64,000 nt of DNA. Origin: Bradyrhizobium amphicarpaeae. GTDB taxonomy: Bacteria > Pseudomonadota > Alphaproteobacteria > Rhizobiales > Xanthobacteraceae. The number at the start of each line of letters is the position of its first letter. Within the stretch, counting starts at the first letter, position 1. Shown here one piece after another: positions 24,581 to 42,256 of this stretch. The notes beneath the pieces were generated by a model that was given only the letters and a program-made list of their open reading frames with translations, was not told the DNA's origin and made no database searches. Made by a program: the position numbers and the translations under genes. The stretch lies in the NCBI RefSeq assembly GCF_002266435.3, contig NZ_CP029426.2, positions 5,424,001 through 5,488,000 on the forward strand, given 5' to 3'.

Positions 24581-25792
24581 TCAAGCTGCCTTGGCGAGCC
24601 CGACCTCTGCCCAGATCTCTGCCAGCGCATTGACCAGATGCTCGATATCGGCATCGGTGTGATGCGGCGACGGCGTGATGCGCAGGCGCTCGGTGCCGCG
24701 CGGCACCGTCGGGTAGTTGATCGGCTGGACGTAGATGCCGTAGCGGTCGATCAGCACGTCGCTGATCTGCTTGCACAGCACGGGGTCGCAGACCATGACC
24801 GGCACGATGTGGCTAGGATTGTCCAGATGAGCAACGCCCGCCTCGTCGAGTCGCCTGCGCAGCCGCGCGACGCGGTCCTGATGCCGCTCGCGTTCCGCCG
24901 CGCTCGATTTCAGATGACGGATGCTGGTAAGCGCGCCGGCGGCGACGGCCGGCGGAAGTGACGTGGTAAAGATGAAGCCGGAAGCGAAGCTGCGGATGAA
25001 ATCGCAGATCGTGGCCGATGCCGCGACGTAGCCGCCGATGACGCCGAACGCCTTTGCCAGGGTGCCCTCGATAACGGTCAGGCGATGGCTCACGCCCTCT
25101 CTATCGGCGATGCCGCCGCCCTTGGGTCCGTAGAGGCCGACACCATGGACCTCGTCGAGATAGGTCATGGCATTGTGCGCGTCCGCGACGTCGCAGAGAT
25201 CAGCGATCGGCGCGATGTCGCCATCCATCGAGTAGACGGACTCGAAGGCCACCAGCTTCGGCGCATGCGGGTCTAGATCACCAAGCTTGCGCTCGAGATC
25301 GCGCGGGTCGTTGTGGGCGAAGATGCGCGTCTCACTGCGACTGTGCCGGATGCCCTCGATCATCGAGGCGTGATTGAGCTCGTCCGACAGGATCGTGCAG
25401 CCGGGCATCCGCGACGCCAGCGTGCTCAGCGACGCCATGTTGGAGACATAGCCGGACGTGAACAGGAGCGCCGACTCCTTGCCGTGCAGGTCGGCCAGCT
25501 CCTTCTCCAGCAGCACGTGGTAATGGTTGGTTCCGGCAATGTTGCGGGTGCCGCCGGCCCCGGCGCCGCAACTGTCGAGCGCCTTGTGCATCGCCTTCAG
25601 CACCGCGGGGTGCTGGCCCATGCCGAGATAATCGTTCGAGCACCAGACGGTGACTTCGCCGGCACCGCCCGGATGATGATGTTTTGCGCGGGGAAAGGCG
25701 CCTGCCTTGCGCTCGAGATCGGCAAATACGCGATAGCGGCCTTCGCGATGAAGACCTTCGAGTTGCCGGCGAAAATAGGCTTCGTAGTTCAT
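24581..25792 (-). CDS. hemA: 5-aminolevulinate synthase
   Basis: The 403-residue PLP enzyme condenses succinyl-CoA and glycine to 5-aminolevulinate, the first step of tetrapyrrole synthesis in Alphaproteobacteria. Recognisable are [44 protein letters not shown] and the PLP-lysine region [14 protein letters not shown]. The ATG at 25792 overlaps the puhE stop (ATGA) and has GGGGAGG upstream, so the longer open frame is rejected. Being the terminal gene of the bch-puh superoperon couples precursor supply to pigment synthesis. Confidence 0.97.
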   Translation of the reverse strand: MNYEAYFRRQLEGLHREGRYRVFADLERKAGAFPRAKHHHPGGAGEVTVWCSNDYLGMGQHPAVLKAMHKALDSCGAGAGGTRNIAGTNHYHVLLEKELADLHGKESALLFTSGYVSNMASLSTLASRMPGCTILSDELNHASMIEGIRHSRSETRIFAHNDPRDLERKLGDLDPHAPKLVAFESVYSMDGDIAPIADLCDVADAHNAMTYLDEVHGVGLYGPKGGGIADREGVSHRLTVIEGTLAKAFGVIGGYVAASATICDFIRSFASGFIFTTSLPPAVAAGALTSIRHLKSSAAERERHQDRVARLRRRLDEAGVAHLDNPSHIVPVMVCDPVLCKQISDVLIDRYGIYVQPINYPTVPRGTERLRITPSPHHTDADIEHLVNALAEIWAEVGLAKAA

Positions 25793-26802
25793 GACGTCCT
25801 CCCCTTGATCGTTGCCGACGGCTCGTTGCTGATGGTCAGCGCTGTCGTCAGGCCATCTCTTGCTTGTTGCTCGCGGAAACTCTGGCGAAACTGGTCTTCG
25901 AGACGCTGCCGCGCACAGGCTGCCTGCGACAGCCTGGAAGGCGCCGCATCGGGGCGCACATCGGCGAGCACGACGAGATTGGGTGGCGCAGCGGCGGTCT
26001 TGGCATCTCGTTCCTGTTCCATGGTGGCGTCCTCCGGCGGAAAACCCGAGCGCATGCCCCATCCCCACAGCGTGATCGCCGGCAGCGGAAGCAGCATGAA
26101 CCAATGCTCGACAAGGCCGAGCGCAAACAGCGTCGATACCAGCGTCAGGCCGACGACTTCGAAGGGCGTGACCGCGACTTCGACGATCCGCTGGATCATG
26201 ATGACGAGGACCGAGGTCGCGAGCGTGACGGAGAGCGGAAAGAAGGCGCTGACCGGCTTCTTCGCGAAGAACGTCTTCAGGAATTTCACCGCATCCGGCA
26301 TCAACTCGTCGTTGGTGACGGGAACACCGAGGAAGAGATTGATCTTGGCGGTTTGCCTGAGCACCCAGAGCGAGGCGAACGTCCAGAGACCGACCTGGTT
26401 GGCGCCGTTCCATGTCAGGGCGACGATGGCCACACCGCACGCGAGCAGCGCGAACTCATGATAGAGGATGGCCTGCAAGGCGAGGCCGAGGCGCGCCCGG
26501 CCAACCGCGCTCACAGGGCAGGGCTCCGGCCGCGGCCCGGTCAGCCATCCCGCCAGAAAGGCGATCTCCTGTGCGCCCCATAGCAGGATCGTGCAGGTGA
26601 AGGCCGTATAGGCGCCTCCGACGCTGGTATCGCCGGCGGTCAGCGCGAGACCGCCGAGCGCCCCAGGGAACAACCCAAGTGCCAGGAATGCTCGCGACAG
26701 TCCGAACCGTCCCGAGCGTCCCACGAGCAACAGCACGGCCCCGGTGCTGAACCACCATACAAAGGCAGCGTAAATGGGGGGGACCGTGTATGCGGCTATC
26801 AA
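25789..26802 (-). CDS. puhE: Photosynthetic complex assembly protein PuhE
   Basis: The 337-residue membrane protein has about seven helices in the first 270 residues (starting [20 protein letters not shown]). A soluble Glu/Ala-rich C-terminal tail follows. Segments [20 protein letters not shown] and [22 protein letters not shown] are characteristic of PuhE (DUF3623), encoded after acsF in purple bacteria. In Rhodobacter its loss alters pigment and reaction-centre assembly. It follows acsF by 10 nt and overlaps hemA. Confidence 0.92.
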   Translation of the reverse strand: MIAAYTVPPIYAAFVWWFSTGAVLLLVGRSGRFGLSRAFLALGLFPGALGGLALTAGDTSVGGAYTAFTCTILLWGAQEIAFLAGWLTGPRPEPCPVSAVGRARLGLALQAILYHEFALLACGVAIVALTWNGANQVGLWTFASLWVLRQTAKINLFLGVPVTNDELMPDAVKFLKTFFAKKPVSAFFPLSVTLATSVLVIMIQRIVEVAVTPFEVVGLTLVSTLFALGLVEHWFMLLPLPAITLWGWGMRSGFPPEDATMEQERDAKTAAAPPNLVVLADVRPDAAPSRLSQAACARQRLEDQFRQSFREQQARDGLTTALTISNEPSATIKGRTS

Positions 26803-26812
26803 CGCCCTCTCC

Positions 26813-27910
26813 TCACCATGCCGGTTGCAGGCAGATCTCGCGCGGCAGCGTGTTTGGCTTCACCGGGATCAGGAACAGCCTTGCGAAAGCCAATGCAGCC
26901 TGGGCCGCGAGGCCTGCGCGCTTCACACGCGACCACAATCCGCCCTGCTCGCGCGCATCCGCCATCGCTTCCGAAATCAGCCGCAAGCGCTCGAGACCGA
27001 CGAGGAAGCGCGGGTTCTCGATATCGATCGTGACCGGAAACACCTGCCTGGAAATCTCGGAAGTGATACGGAACACCCGCATATCGTATTCAGTGGGGTG
27101 CATGCCGAGCGCCTCGTGGAAGGCCGGTCGCATGTGATCGCGCACATACATGGTGGCGAACACGGCGAGCAGGAAGAACCGGATCCAGAGCTTGTTGAAG
27201 CCGCGCAGCAGCGAAGGATCGGCGCGCATCAACAGCGCAAAGGCCTCACCGTGGCGGAATTCGTCATTGCACCACAGTTCGAACCAGCGGAAGATCGGAT
27301 GGAACTGCCGTTCGGGATGACGCTCCATCTGCCGGTAGATCGTGATGTAGCGGGCGTAGCCGATCTTCTCGGACAAATAGGTCGCGTAGAAGATGAACTT
27401 TGGACGGAAATAGGTGTACTTCTTCACCTTGGTGAGGAAGCTCAGGTCCACCCCGATGCCGTGGTCCTTCAGGATCTCGTTGATGAAGCCGGCGTGGCGG
27501 GCCTCGTCCCGGCTCATGAAGGCGAACAGCTCCTGGATGTCCTTGTTCTTGATCCGCTTCTTGATCTCCGCGTAAAGCACGCAGCCCGAGAACTCGGCGG
27601 TCAGCGACGAGACCAGGAAATCCTTGAACTCCTTGCGAAGCTCGGGCGGCAGCGATTCCAGGTCGTTCTTGAATTCGTCTGTCTTGACGAAATGCGCCTT
27701 GTTATGATCGGCGCGCAGTTCCTTGATGACCGCGTTCCATTCGGACCGCACCAGGCTGACATCGAGGCGATCCATCGCCTCGTAGTCGGTGGTGTAGAAG
27801 CGCGGGCTGAGGATGGTGTCCTCGCGCGCCTTGTCGAGACTTTCGCTGCTGCCCTTGATGCCGGGGCGCGTTTGCAGACTGCCGTGGGTGCCGCCTTCCA
27901 TGTTGATCAT
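26813..27910 (-). CDS. acsF: Mg-protoporphyrin IX monomethyl ester aerobic cyclase AcsF
   Basis: The 365-residue di-iron enzyme forms ring E of (bacterio)chlorophyll using oxygen. The ferritin-like core has [15 protein letters not shown] and [13 protein letters not shown] (one E..H ligand set), and later [13 protein letters not shown] with further ligands. N-terminal [18 protein letters not shown] is typical of AcsF. Presence of AcsF allows pigment synthesis under oxygen; no anaerobic bchE is seen here. Neighbouring genes overlap or nearly abut on both sides. Confidence 0.97.
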   Translation of the reverse strand: MINMEGGTHGSLQTRPGIKGSSESLDKAREDTILSPRFYTTDYEAMDRLDVSLVRSEWNAVIKELRADHNKAHFVKTDEFKNDLESLPPELRKEFKDFLVSSLTAEFSGCVLYAEIKKRIKNKDIQELFAFMSRDEARHAGFINEILKDHGIGVDLSFLTKVKKYTYFRPKFIFYATYLSEKIGYARYITIYRQMERHPERQFHPIFRWFELWCNDEFRHGEAFALLMRADPSLLRGFNKLWIRFFLLAVFATMYVRDHMRPAFHEALGMHPTEYDMRVFRITSEISRQVFPVTIDIENPRFLVGLERLRLISEAMADAREQGGLWSRVKRAGLAAQAALAFARLFLIPVKPNTLPREICLQPAW

Positions 27911-28212
27911 GATGCCCTCCCGTCCGAGAAGCTGACTTCGTAGAGTTCGGTCAATTCCAGATAGCCCTCGATCCGCGCCCGGAGGCGATCGAGCGGGCCC
28001 GCGCGAACCACGGTCGCTGTCCGGCGCACGACAAGGCGCTCACCGAAGGCGACCCCCGTCGGCGCGTCATGGACCCTCACCTGGTCGCCGGGCTCGATCG
28101 CGATATCGCCGTCGAGCACGACATGGGCATGCAGCGTCTCCGAGGTCTGCTCGATCTCGACCGTGCAAGGCACGTCGAACCTCTTGGGAGACTTCGTCCA
28201 GAGCATCGTCAT
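27907..28212 (-). CDS. Small photosynthesis-cluster protein between puhC and acsF (PuhD position)
   Basis: The 101-residue soluble protein has a beta-rich profile ([27 protein letters not shown]) and a C-terminal helix ([22 protein letters not shown]). It overlaps puhC and acsF by ATGA on both sides, so it is certainly part of the operon. It occupies the slot of puhD/orf55 in Rhodobacter but is longer, and I do not see clear similarity. A related small gene occurs at this place in Rhodopseudomonas-type clusters. Function unknown; an assembly or cyclase-accessory role is a guess. Confidence 0.8.
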   Translation of the reverse strand: MTMLWTKSPKRFDVPCTVEIEQTSETLHAHVVLDGDIAIEPGDQVRVHDAPTGVAFGERLVVRRTATVVRAGPLDRLRARIEGYLELTELYEVSFSDGRAS

Positions 28213-28667
28213 GATACGCCTCCCCTCAGCTTCAACAGCCGCGCAAAGGCCTCGGTGTTGGCCGATCCGAAAGCGTCGAGATCGATCTGCTTGCCGGTCG
28301 AGGTGTCCGTCAGCGTGATCTGGCCGTTGACGAAACGGGTCAGGCGAAATGGCGGCTGCCGGCCGATGTCGCCGAGCTTGCGTTCCCGCGCGAGCCCGCG
28401 CAGCACGACGCGGATGAAACCGTTGCTGCCTGGCGCCAGCGTATCCAACAATTGCCCATTGCCGGCGTCGTACACCAGCACCGCACCGTTCTTGCCGTCC
28501 TCAAACTGGAAATCACGGCTTTCGACAGCGGCCGGCAGCGTCATGTGGACGCCGCCCGTCCCCGTCAGTCGCGCCGTCGTCACCGTCGCGAGCGAAAACA
28601 GGACAAGAGCGGCCGCCGCGATGATGCCGCCTTTGGGAACGACCGATTCCTGGATGGCCTGGCTCAT
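28209..28667 (-). CDS. puhC: Photosynthetic complex assembly protein PuhC
   Basis: The 152-residue protein has one N-terminal membrane anchor (IIAAAALVLFSLATVTTARL). A periplasmic domain follows, with RDFQFEDGKNGAVLVYDA and GFIRVVLRGLARERKLGDIG. That pattern is diagnostic of PuhC, which helps organise LH1 around the reaction centre. I take the ATG at 28667, 13 nt after the puhB stop; the longer open frame is an artefact. The segment [16 protein letters not shown] closes the protein. Confidence 0.92.
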   Translation of the reverse strand: MSQAIQESVVPKGGIIAAAALVLFSLATVTTARLTGTGGVHMTLPAAVESRDFQFEDGKNGAVLVYDAGNGQLLDTLAPGSNGFIRVVLRGLARERKLGDIGRQPPFRLTRFVNGQITLTDTSTGKQIDLDAFGSANTEAFARLLKLRGGVS

Positions 28668-28680
28668 GAGCGTTCTCCGT

Positions 28681-29358
28681 TCAGGCGGCCGCGGTCGACG
28701 GCGAATTGGCCGTTGCGCCCGAGAGCAGGTTGCGGTTGGCGGTTGCCGACAGCGCGACTGCCGCCGGGGCGGGCTGGCCGCCCAATGCCTCGGAGAGCTT
28801 GGCCGCAACGATCGCGGCATCCGGCAACGCGCATAGCATCGGCTCGGGCTCGCGCAGCCGCCACGGGCGGATGTGCGGCCACAGCAGCAGGTACGAGACG
28901 CGCTTGCTGTCGGACACACCGAGCGGAATGTCGCCCGAGCCGTCGTGATGCTTCTTCAGAGCCGCGTTGGTGATCTTGCTCAACGGAATGTTCATGGTCA
29001 TCGGAAGTGCGACGCCGAACTGGAACAGAATCCGTTTGCTGGTGAGCGTGTAGCAGGCCGCACGGCGGAACAACCACGCGAGGCCGGCCAGCACGGCGAT
29101 GGCGCTGATCGCCGGAGCGATCAGCCACAGCGCCGAAATGACGATATCGCTTGGCTGCATGCCGTGCGACCAGTTCGACCACAGCCGCCACGCCAGCAAG
29201 AGGCCGAAATAGATCGCGACCTCACGGATGTGGAACGACCGCAGCGCCAGCCCCTTGAAGCTCGGCTTGCCTTGCCAGATCACACGCTCGCCGACCGGCA
29301 GGGGCGTTGGGAGCTCCTTGAACTCCGACGTCTTGAATTGTTGATGATCCTGTTTCAC
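28681..29358 (-). CDS. puhB: Photosynthetic complex assembly protein PuhB
   Basis: The 225-residue protein starts by overlapping the puhA stop (ATGA). N-terminal LPVGERVIWQGKPSF and the following membrane segments (EVAIYFGLLLAWRLW and LIAPAISAIAVLAGLAWLF) lead into a bacterial PH-like domain (YTLTSKRILFQFGVALPMTMNIP). This is the usual PuhB layout. It assists reaction-centre assembly in Rhodobacter. The tail after about residue 180 is Ala-rich and variable. Confidence 0.93.
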   Translation of the reverse strand: MKQDHQQFKTSEFKELPTPLPVGERVIWQGKPSFKGLALRSFHIREVAIYFGLLLAWRLWSNWSHGMQPSDIVISALWLIAPAISAIAVLAGLAWLFRRAACYTLTSKRILFQFGVALPMTMNIPLSKITNAALKKHHDGSGDIPLGVSDSKRVSYLLLWPHIRPWRLREPEPMLCALPDAAIVAAKLSEALGGQPAPAAVALSATANRNLLSGATANSPSTAAA

Positions 29359-30122
29359 AGCAGCGGCTCCTGTCGTGCCGGCGTGGCGTAGAGCGTGCCT
29401 GCGCCGAAATATCCGACGATGCGATCTTCCTCGAGCTTGGTCACCTGATCCAAACTCTTCGTCGCGGGCACGTCGGCAAACTGGCTGCCGAGGATGGCAT
29501 CGACCCAGACCCGACGGCGGCCGCCGTCGATCTTGGCGAACGGCATCGGCAGCAGCACGCGCCGCGCGCCGCCGATGAGGGGGACCTCGACTTCGAGATA
29601 GCGGATCAGGGCCTCGGCACGATCGACCCAGACGTCGGTGACGATGCCGCCAGGCTCGCTGTCTGCGCCGTTCACCCGCATGCCGCGCGGATCGGGGTCG
29701 CGGGCTTCGAGATAAGTGCCTTCGGCAAGCCGAAGCGGAACGATGCAGGGGATGTTTTCCATCGTCAGTTCGGGAACGTCTTCGCGATTGGCATAGGACC
29801 CGGGCCCGACGCCATCGAGCATCGGATTGCCGGTCGGCTCCGCCGGCGCGCCCGGCCAGACAGCGATCGGCGCCAGCGCGACGTTGGGGCGATCGTTCTT
29901 GTGGTTCGGGAGCGTCGCGACGTGCCCGTCACGCAAGAGATAGGTCTTGGGATCGGGCATGTGCGGAAAGCCATGCGCGACGCCGCCGTTGATCCCCGTC
30001 GACTCGAGTGGATAACCTTCGCGCTTGTCTTCGCGGCGAAGATAGAAGATCAGGCCAGCGAAGAATATCCAGAAGACGTAAAGCGTGACCTGTGCCAGGT
30101 CCATATACGCGTCGGGCTGCAT
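29355..30122 (-). CDS. puhA: Photosynthetic reaction centre H subunit
   Basis: The 255-residue protein has a single N-terminal helix (LAQVTLYVFWIFFAGLIFYL) followed by the RREDKREGYPLE segment typical of H subunits. A PRC-barrel cytoplasmic domain follows with FAKIDGGRRRVWVDAILGSQF and the C-terminal EEDRIVGYFGAGTLYA. It caps the L/M core and conducts protons to QB. GGGAGG precedes the ATG. It is preceded by lhaA with a 21-nt gap. Confidence 0.97.
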   Translation of the reverse strand: MQPDAYMDLAQVTLYVFWIFFAGLIFYLRREDKREGYPLESTGINGGVAHGFPHMPDPKTYLLRDGHVATLPNHKNDRPNVALAPIAVWPGAPAEPTGNPMLDGVGPGSYANREDVPELTMENIPCIVPLRLAEGTYLEARDPDPRGMRVNGADSEPGGIVTDVWVDRAEALIRYLEVEVPLIGGARRVLLPMPFAKIDGGRRRVWVDAILGSQFADVPATKSLDQVTKLEEDRIVGYFGAGTLYATPARQEPLL

Positions 30123-30143
30123 GGGCGACCTCCCTCTCGTTGA

Positions 30144-31573
30144 CTAGCCTGGGAATTCTGCCAGGCCGAACTTTGTGGACGGCTGCGAGAACCCTGTTCG
30201 TGCTGTGCGCACGAGCGGGCCGATCGCAACCAGAGTGGCGAACAACAAGGCAATTTCGATGTGGTACACGACGCTGTAGCCGGTCGACGGACCCGTCAGC
30301 GCGCGACCGAGAGCACCGCTCGAGGCCAGAGACGTCACGGCATCGCGGATGCCGGCGCCGAGCGCGATGCCGCCGCCAGCCGCGGTCGCCTGCACTGCGC
30401 CCCACGTGCCCAGTGCCAATCCGCTTTCACCGTCCCGCGCCAGCGCCATCGCAGCGGTCAGCGTTCCCGCCGCAAAAAGCCCGCCACCGAAACCGATCAG
30501 CGCGGTGCCGATCCGAAACAGCAGCACCGAGCCCAACGGCGCGGCGAAGATGACCGCCGCAAACGCGAACACGCCCGCGACCGCGCCGAAGCCAGCGATG
30601 CGATAGGGATCGGCGTTGCGTCCCAGCGTCCTTGCGGCCAGGCCAAATCCGGCCAGCGTTCCGAGCGCGAAGAATGCCGTGAGCGCCGTGGTCTGGCCCA
30701 CGGTCAGCTTGAGGATCTCGGCGCCATAGGGCTCGAGCAAAATATCCTGCATCGAGAATGCCGAGGTGCCGAGCGCCACGGCGACGAGGACGCGGACCGA
30801 GCCACCGGCGTTGCGGAACCTTGCCCAGGAGTGCTGGAATTCGGGGCGCTCGCGCGCAGCTGACGTCAGCGCCGGATTGCGCGCTTCCTGCTTCCACAAG
30901 GCGGCAATGTTGAGCAGCAATTGGGTGACGGCGACGCCCTGGATCACCTGGATCAGGCGTATCTCGTTGAAGTTGCGCAAGAGCTCGCTGAAGATCAGCG
31001 CGCTGCCGGCCATTCCGAACAGCAACATGACGTAGAGGAAGGCCACCACGCGCGGCCGCGCATCAGCCGGCGCCAAGTCGGTGGCGAGTGCGAGGCCCGC
31101 CGCCTGCGCCGTGTGCATGCCGGCGCCGACCAGCAGGAAGGCGAGCGCCGCGCCGAATTGTCCATAGACTGCGGGATACTCGCCGGTGCCCGACAGCACC
31201 AGCAGCGCAAACGGCAGGATGGCGAAGCCGCCGAACTGGATCAGCGTTCCCATCCAGATATAGGGGACCCTACGCCAGCCCAGCACCGAGCGATGATTGT
31301 CGGACTTGAAGCCGATCAACACCCTGAACGGCGCGAACACCAGCGGGATCGACACCATCAGCGAGACCAAAAGCGTGGAGACGCCGAGCTCGACGATCAT
31401 CACGCGATTGAGCGTGCCGTTCAGTAGCACGATCGAAATGCCCGTCGACACCTGGAACAGCGACAGACGCAGCAGCCGCGCGAGTGGAAGCTCCGTCGTT
31501 GCCGCGTCGGCAAAGGGAAGGAAGCGGGTTCCGAGCCGCATCCAGCCTTTTGCCAATGTCGACGAAATCCGCG

Positions 31574-31577
<4 letters not shown>
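30144..31577 (-). CDS. lhaA: LH1 assembly protein LhaA (PucC-family MFS)
   Basis: The 477-residue protein has 12 membrane helices of the BCD/PucC branch of the major facilitator superfamily. Diagnostic parts are LLNGTLNRVMIVELGVS, VLIGFKSDNHRSVLGWRRVPYIW and DILLEPYGAEILKL. It aids LH1 assembly and perhaps bacteriochlorophyll delivery. Position between bchM and puhA (ATGA overlap with bchM) is the standard place of lhaA in purple bacteria. The C-terminus after about residue 455 is hydrophilic. Confidence 0.95.
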
Positions 31578-36885
<5,308 letters not shown>

Positions 36886-36911
<26 letters not shown>

Positions 36912-38451
36912 CGTAGAGCGTCTCGATGGTTATGGTGGCAACGCCGTTTTCATTGGCGAAACGTTCGGTATTGCGGCGCGCCTTGCCACGAACGAAGAAC
37001 GGAATTTTGTGCAACTCTTTCTCGGCGTCGGCTGCCCAAACGGCCGCGATGTTCGACTCACTGACGGATACCTGAACCGGCCGATCAGCAACGGGCGATG
37101 AATGACCCGCGCCCAGATGCGACGGTACCGTGCCGTCCTTGAATTCGAAATCATCCTTGAACATTGCCAGCAGGTGTTCCTCGAGGCCCATCATCAGCGG
37201 ATGCACCCAGGTGTCGAAGATGACGTTGGCGCCCTCAAAACCCATCTGCGGTGCGTAGCGTGCGGGAAAATCCTGCACATGCACCGGCGCCGAGATCACG
37301 GCGCATGGAATGCCGAGACGCTTGGCGATGTGCCGCTCCATCTGCGTCCCCAGCACCAACTCGGGCTGTAGTTCCGCGATCTTCGCCTCGACCTCTAGAT
37401 AGTCGTCAGTGATCAGCGGTTCGACGTCATATCGTTTCGCTGCGTCGCGGATCTCGCGGCCGAATTCGCGGCTGTAGGTGCCGAGGCCAACGACCATGAA
37501 GCCGAGTTCGTCGGATGCAATGCGGGCAGCGGCAACCGCGTGGGTGGCGTCGCCAAAAATGAAGACGCGCTTGCCAGTGAGATAGGTCGAATCGACTGAG
37601 CGCGAGTACCACGGCAGCCGGGTGGAGGCCGAGGCCAGCGTCGCCGACGCATCGACACCAGCGAGCCTTGCGACCTCTTCGACGAATTCGCGGGTGGCCG
37701 ACACGCCGATCGGGACGGTCTTAGTGAAGGGCTGTCCAAACGTCCGTTGCAGCCAGGACGCAGTCTGGCCCGCGATTTCGGGATACAGCACGACGTTAAA
37801 GTCGGCCTCGCCAAGTCCTGCGATATCGGCCGGGGTCGCCCCCATCGGCGCTGTGACGTTCACGTCAATGCCAAGCTTTGCCAGCAGCGAGGTGATCTCG
37901 ACGATATCGTCGCGATGGCGGAAACCGAGAGCGGTTGGGCCGAGCAGATTGCAGCGAGGACGGACTCCCGCAGCACGCTGGGGACGCGGTCTTCCGGGTG
38001 CCGGCGCTGACGGCCCGGCGAGCGTGCGCACCAATTGATAGAACGTTTCGGCCGCGCCCCAGTTTTCCTTGCGCTGATAGGCCGGCAGATCGACGGCCAC
38101 GACGGGGATCGGGAGATCGAGCGCACGCGCTAGACCGCCCGGGTCGTCCTGGATCAGCGACCCCGTGCAGGACGCGCCGACGAGCATCGCCTGCGGCTGG
38201 AAACGATCATAGGCATTCTGGGCCGCGGACTTGAACAGATCGGCGGTGTCACCGCCGAGATCCCGGGCGGAGAATGTTGTGTACGTCACGGGCGGGCGCC
38301 GGTCGCGGCGTTCGATCATCGTGAACAGCAGATCCGCGTAGGTGTCGCCCTGCGGGGCGTGCAGGACGTAATGCAGGCCGTCCATTCCCGTCGCGACACG
38401 CATCGCGCCGACATGGGGAGGTCCTTCATAGGTCCACACCGTGAGCTGCAT
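36886..38451 (-). CDS. bchB: Dark-operative protochlorophyllide reductase subunit BchB
   Basis: The 521-residue protein starts [20 protein letters not shown]. Asp36 in GDTYADL is the unusual aspartate ligand of the BchNB [4Fe-4S] cluster, and it falls at exactly that residue number with the ATG at 38451. [19 protein letters not shown] and the C-terminal [15 protein letters not shown] (DPOR C-terminal domain) confirm identity. It pairs with BchN as substrate-binding NifDK-like complex. The upstream frame extension to 38613 is rejected because it runs back into bchN. Confidence 0.97.
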
Positions 38452-38453
38452 GA

Positions 38454-40312
<1,859 letters not shown>

Positions 40313-40314
40313 AC

Positions 40315-40332
40315 TGTAAAGATTGTTTGACA
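40315..40332. promoter_or_regulatory. PpsR (CrtJ) operator TGT-N12-ACA upstream of bchF
   Basis: The sequence TGTAAAGATTGTTTGACA matches the PpsR palindrome TGT-N12-ACA exactly, with an extended TGTAAA left arm. It sits 35-50 nt in front of the candidate bchF ATG at 40281. It also overlaps the N-terminal part of the longer alternative frames, which argues against those starts. It is expected to control the bchF-hemA superoperon. Confidence 0.8.
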
Positions 40333-40496
40333 GTCCCTCAGCGTGGTGATGCGATATCGGGTGGGGAAATCGAGCAGCTGCCGGCGAAGGGTCGCCGTGT
40401 CCGGAAAATTGGCCGCTTTTAGCTGCTCGAAACTGCACCGCGCCACTCCCTACGTGCGGGCTTGATGGAAAGAAGGCTAAACCTCGCTTCAAGAAC

Positions 40497-40514
40497 TGTC
40501 AACTAAACCATACG
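40497..40514. promoter_or_regulatory. Near-consensus PpsR site upstream of aerR
   Basis: TGTCAACTAAACCATACG has TGT and N12 spacing but ends ACG instead of ACA. It is 56 nt before the aerR start and about 180 nt from the perfect site near bchF. Two sites at this distance fit the cooperative binding seen for PpsR/CrtJ. The mismatch lowers certainty. Confidence 0.45.
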
Positions 40515-40570
40515 TAAATTGAACTTGACGGTTTTCGAACTCAGGGACTTAATGTTGGGGGGAGTGAGAT

Positions 40571-41464
40571 ATGACCGATGTGAACGAGCGATCCTTCTCA
40601 ACCGGTAGCGCCACCGACACCGCTTCGGCGTCTCGTCCCAAATCGCTCAGACAGAGAATTCCCGCGCCCATCTGGCGCTTTCGCCCGACACTGCAGCCGG
40701 TCGCGGTGGTCCGGACCATCAAGACGCAGATCATTCCCAAGATCGTGCTGGCGTTGCGCAGCGCACCGATTGCAAAGCCGCCGGAGACCGCCGAACCGAC
40801 CGCGCCGACCGAAGTGGAAATGTTTGCCGCGCTGGCGCTTGGCGCCGATGACGGCGCGGCGTTCGCCTACGTCGTGGATCTCCAGGCGAAAGGTGCCTCG
40901 GTCGAATCGATCTTTATCGATCTGCTGGCGCCCGCAGCGCGACAGCTCGGCGCGCAATGGGAATCGGACACGACGGATTTTGCCAGCGTGACCGTCGGCG
41001 TCGGGCGATTGCAGCTCATCATGCACCGCCTCGGCGATAGCTTCGCGCAGGAAGCCGGCGACAACCACGGCGGCGAATCGGCCCTGCTGACGATCATCCC
41101 CGGTGACCAGCACAGCTTCGGACTATCCATGGTGGCCGAGTTCTTCCGCCGCGCCGGCTGGAATCTCTGCACCGGGCCGTTCTCGTCGCATCAGGAGCTG
41201 ACATCCCTGGTGCATAATCACTGGTTCGACATCGTCGGCTTTTCCGTCAGCAGCGACCGGCGGCTCGACGAGTTGAAGAAGGACATCCACGACATCAGGC
41301 GCGACTCGCGCAATAGGCATGTCGGCATCATTCTGGGCGGGCCGATGATAACCGCTCAGCCCGGCCTTGTGGCGTCGATGGGAGCCGATATGATGTCGGC
41401 CGATGCGATCACCGCGCCGCATCAGGCGCATGGTCTCATCGAGCAAATGAAGGGGCGGAAGTGA
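40571..41464 (+). CDS. aerR: AerR/PpaA-type cobalamin-binding antirepressor
   Basis: The 297-residue protein starts at an ATG preceded by GGGGGAG. The first 75 residues are variable. A helical cap (MFAALALGADDGAAFAYVVDLQAKGA) precedes the B12-binding domain with LLTIIPGDQHSFGLSMVAEFFRRAGWNL, DIVGFSVSSDRRLDELKKDI and GIILGGPMI. The GDQH.FGL segment is diagnostic of AerR/PpaA proteins, which bind hydroxocobalamin and modulate PpsR/CrtJ. It shares overlapping stop/start with hmuO. Confidence 0.9.
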   Translation: MTDVNERSFSTGSATDTASASRPKSLRQRIPAPIWRFRPTLQPVAVVRTIKTQIIPKIVLALRSAPIAKPPETAEPTAPTEVEMFAALALGADDGAAFAYVVDLQAKGASVESIFIDLLAPAARQLGAQWESDTTDFASVTVGVGRLQLIMHRLGDSFAQEAGDNHGGESALLTIIPGDQHSFGLSMVAEFFRRAGWNLCTGPFSSHQELTSLVHNHWFDIVGFSVSSDRRLDELKKDIHDIRRDSRNRHVGIILGGPMITAQPGLVASMGADMMSADAITAPHQAHGLIEQMKGRK

Positions 41465-42234
41465 CCGGCCTCGGCGCACAGGGGCGGCGCAGATTGACGC
41501 GACGAAGCTTACCTTCCAAACCCATTGCGGACGCAACGGGAATGACGGCCGCGACGGTGGATGTCTCCTCCCCGCCCAGCGTCGTGACTGCACTCTATCT
41601 CCGTACCAAGGCCCTGCATGCAGAAGCTGAGCGGACCGGCATCATTCGCGGTCTGCTGCGGGGTGAAGCAAGCCGGGCAGGCTACATCCTGCTGTTGCGC
41701 AATCTGCTTCCGGCCTACCGGGCGATGGAGCATGGGCTCGAACGCCATCGCGATTCTCCCGGCATCGCATTGCTCTACCGCTACCGGCTTGAGCGCACGC
41801 TCGCAATCGAATCCGACCTTGCTGCGCTGTGCGGCCAGCGACGAATTGAGGACATTCCGCTGCTTGCCGCCGGCGATATCTACGCCAAGCGGGTTGCGCA
41901 TGTGGCCGATGGCGACGGCATGCGACTGATCGCCCATGCCTATACCCGCTATCTCGGAGACCTCAGCGGCGGTCGGATCCTGCAACGATTGCTGGCGCGC
42001 TCGCTGGAGCTTCGTCCTTCGGACCTGACCTTCTACGACTTTCCGCGCTTTTCGGATCTGGACTTGCTGAAGGCCGACTACCGCAAGGCCCTCGACGAAG
42101 CCGGTGCACTTGCCTCCGATCCGCACGCCGTGGTGGAGGAAGGCGCAATCGCCTTTTCCATGAATATCGACCTCTCCTGCGCCGTCGAGGCTGCGGTGCC
42201 ACATGAGCCTGCCGCGGTCGCTGCCGTGGACTAG
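41461..42234 (+). CDS. hmuO: Heme oxygenase (biliverdin-forming)
   Basis: The 257-residue protein contains the heme oxygenase proximal His in LYLRTKALHAEAERTGIIRGLL. The conserved distal-helix motif YTRYLGDLSGGRIL is also present. It cleaves heme to biliverdin, the chromophore needed by the bacteriophytochrome encoded opposite. The GTG at 41461 overlaps the aerR stop (GTGA); the ATG at 41542 is an alternative and would remove a low-complexity leader. Its convergent neighbour bphP ends 22 nt away. Confidence 0.93.
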   Translation: MTGLGAQGRRRLTRRSLPSKPIADATGMTAATVDVSSPPSVVTALYLRTKALHAEAERTGIIRGLLRGEASRAGYILLLRNLLPAYRAMEHGLERHRDSPGIALLYRYRLERTLAIESDLAALCGQRRIEDIPLLAAGDIYAKRVAHVADGDGMRLIAHAYTRYLGDLSGGRILQRLLARSLELRPSDLTFYDFPRFSDLDLLKADYRKALDEAGALASDPHAVVEEGAIAFSMNIDLSCAVEAAVPHEPAAVAAVD

Positions 42235-42256
42235 GTCGCCCGGCCCGCGCGGCGAT

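Noticed and set aside
24581..26440. 619-residue version of hemA
   Set aside because: The first 216 residues are a shadow of puhE; ATG 25792 with a ribosome site gives the normal enzyme.
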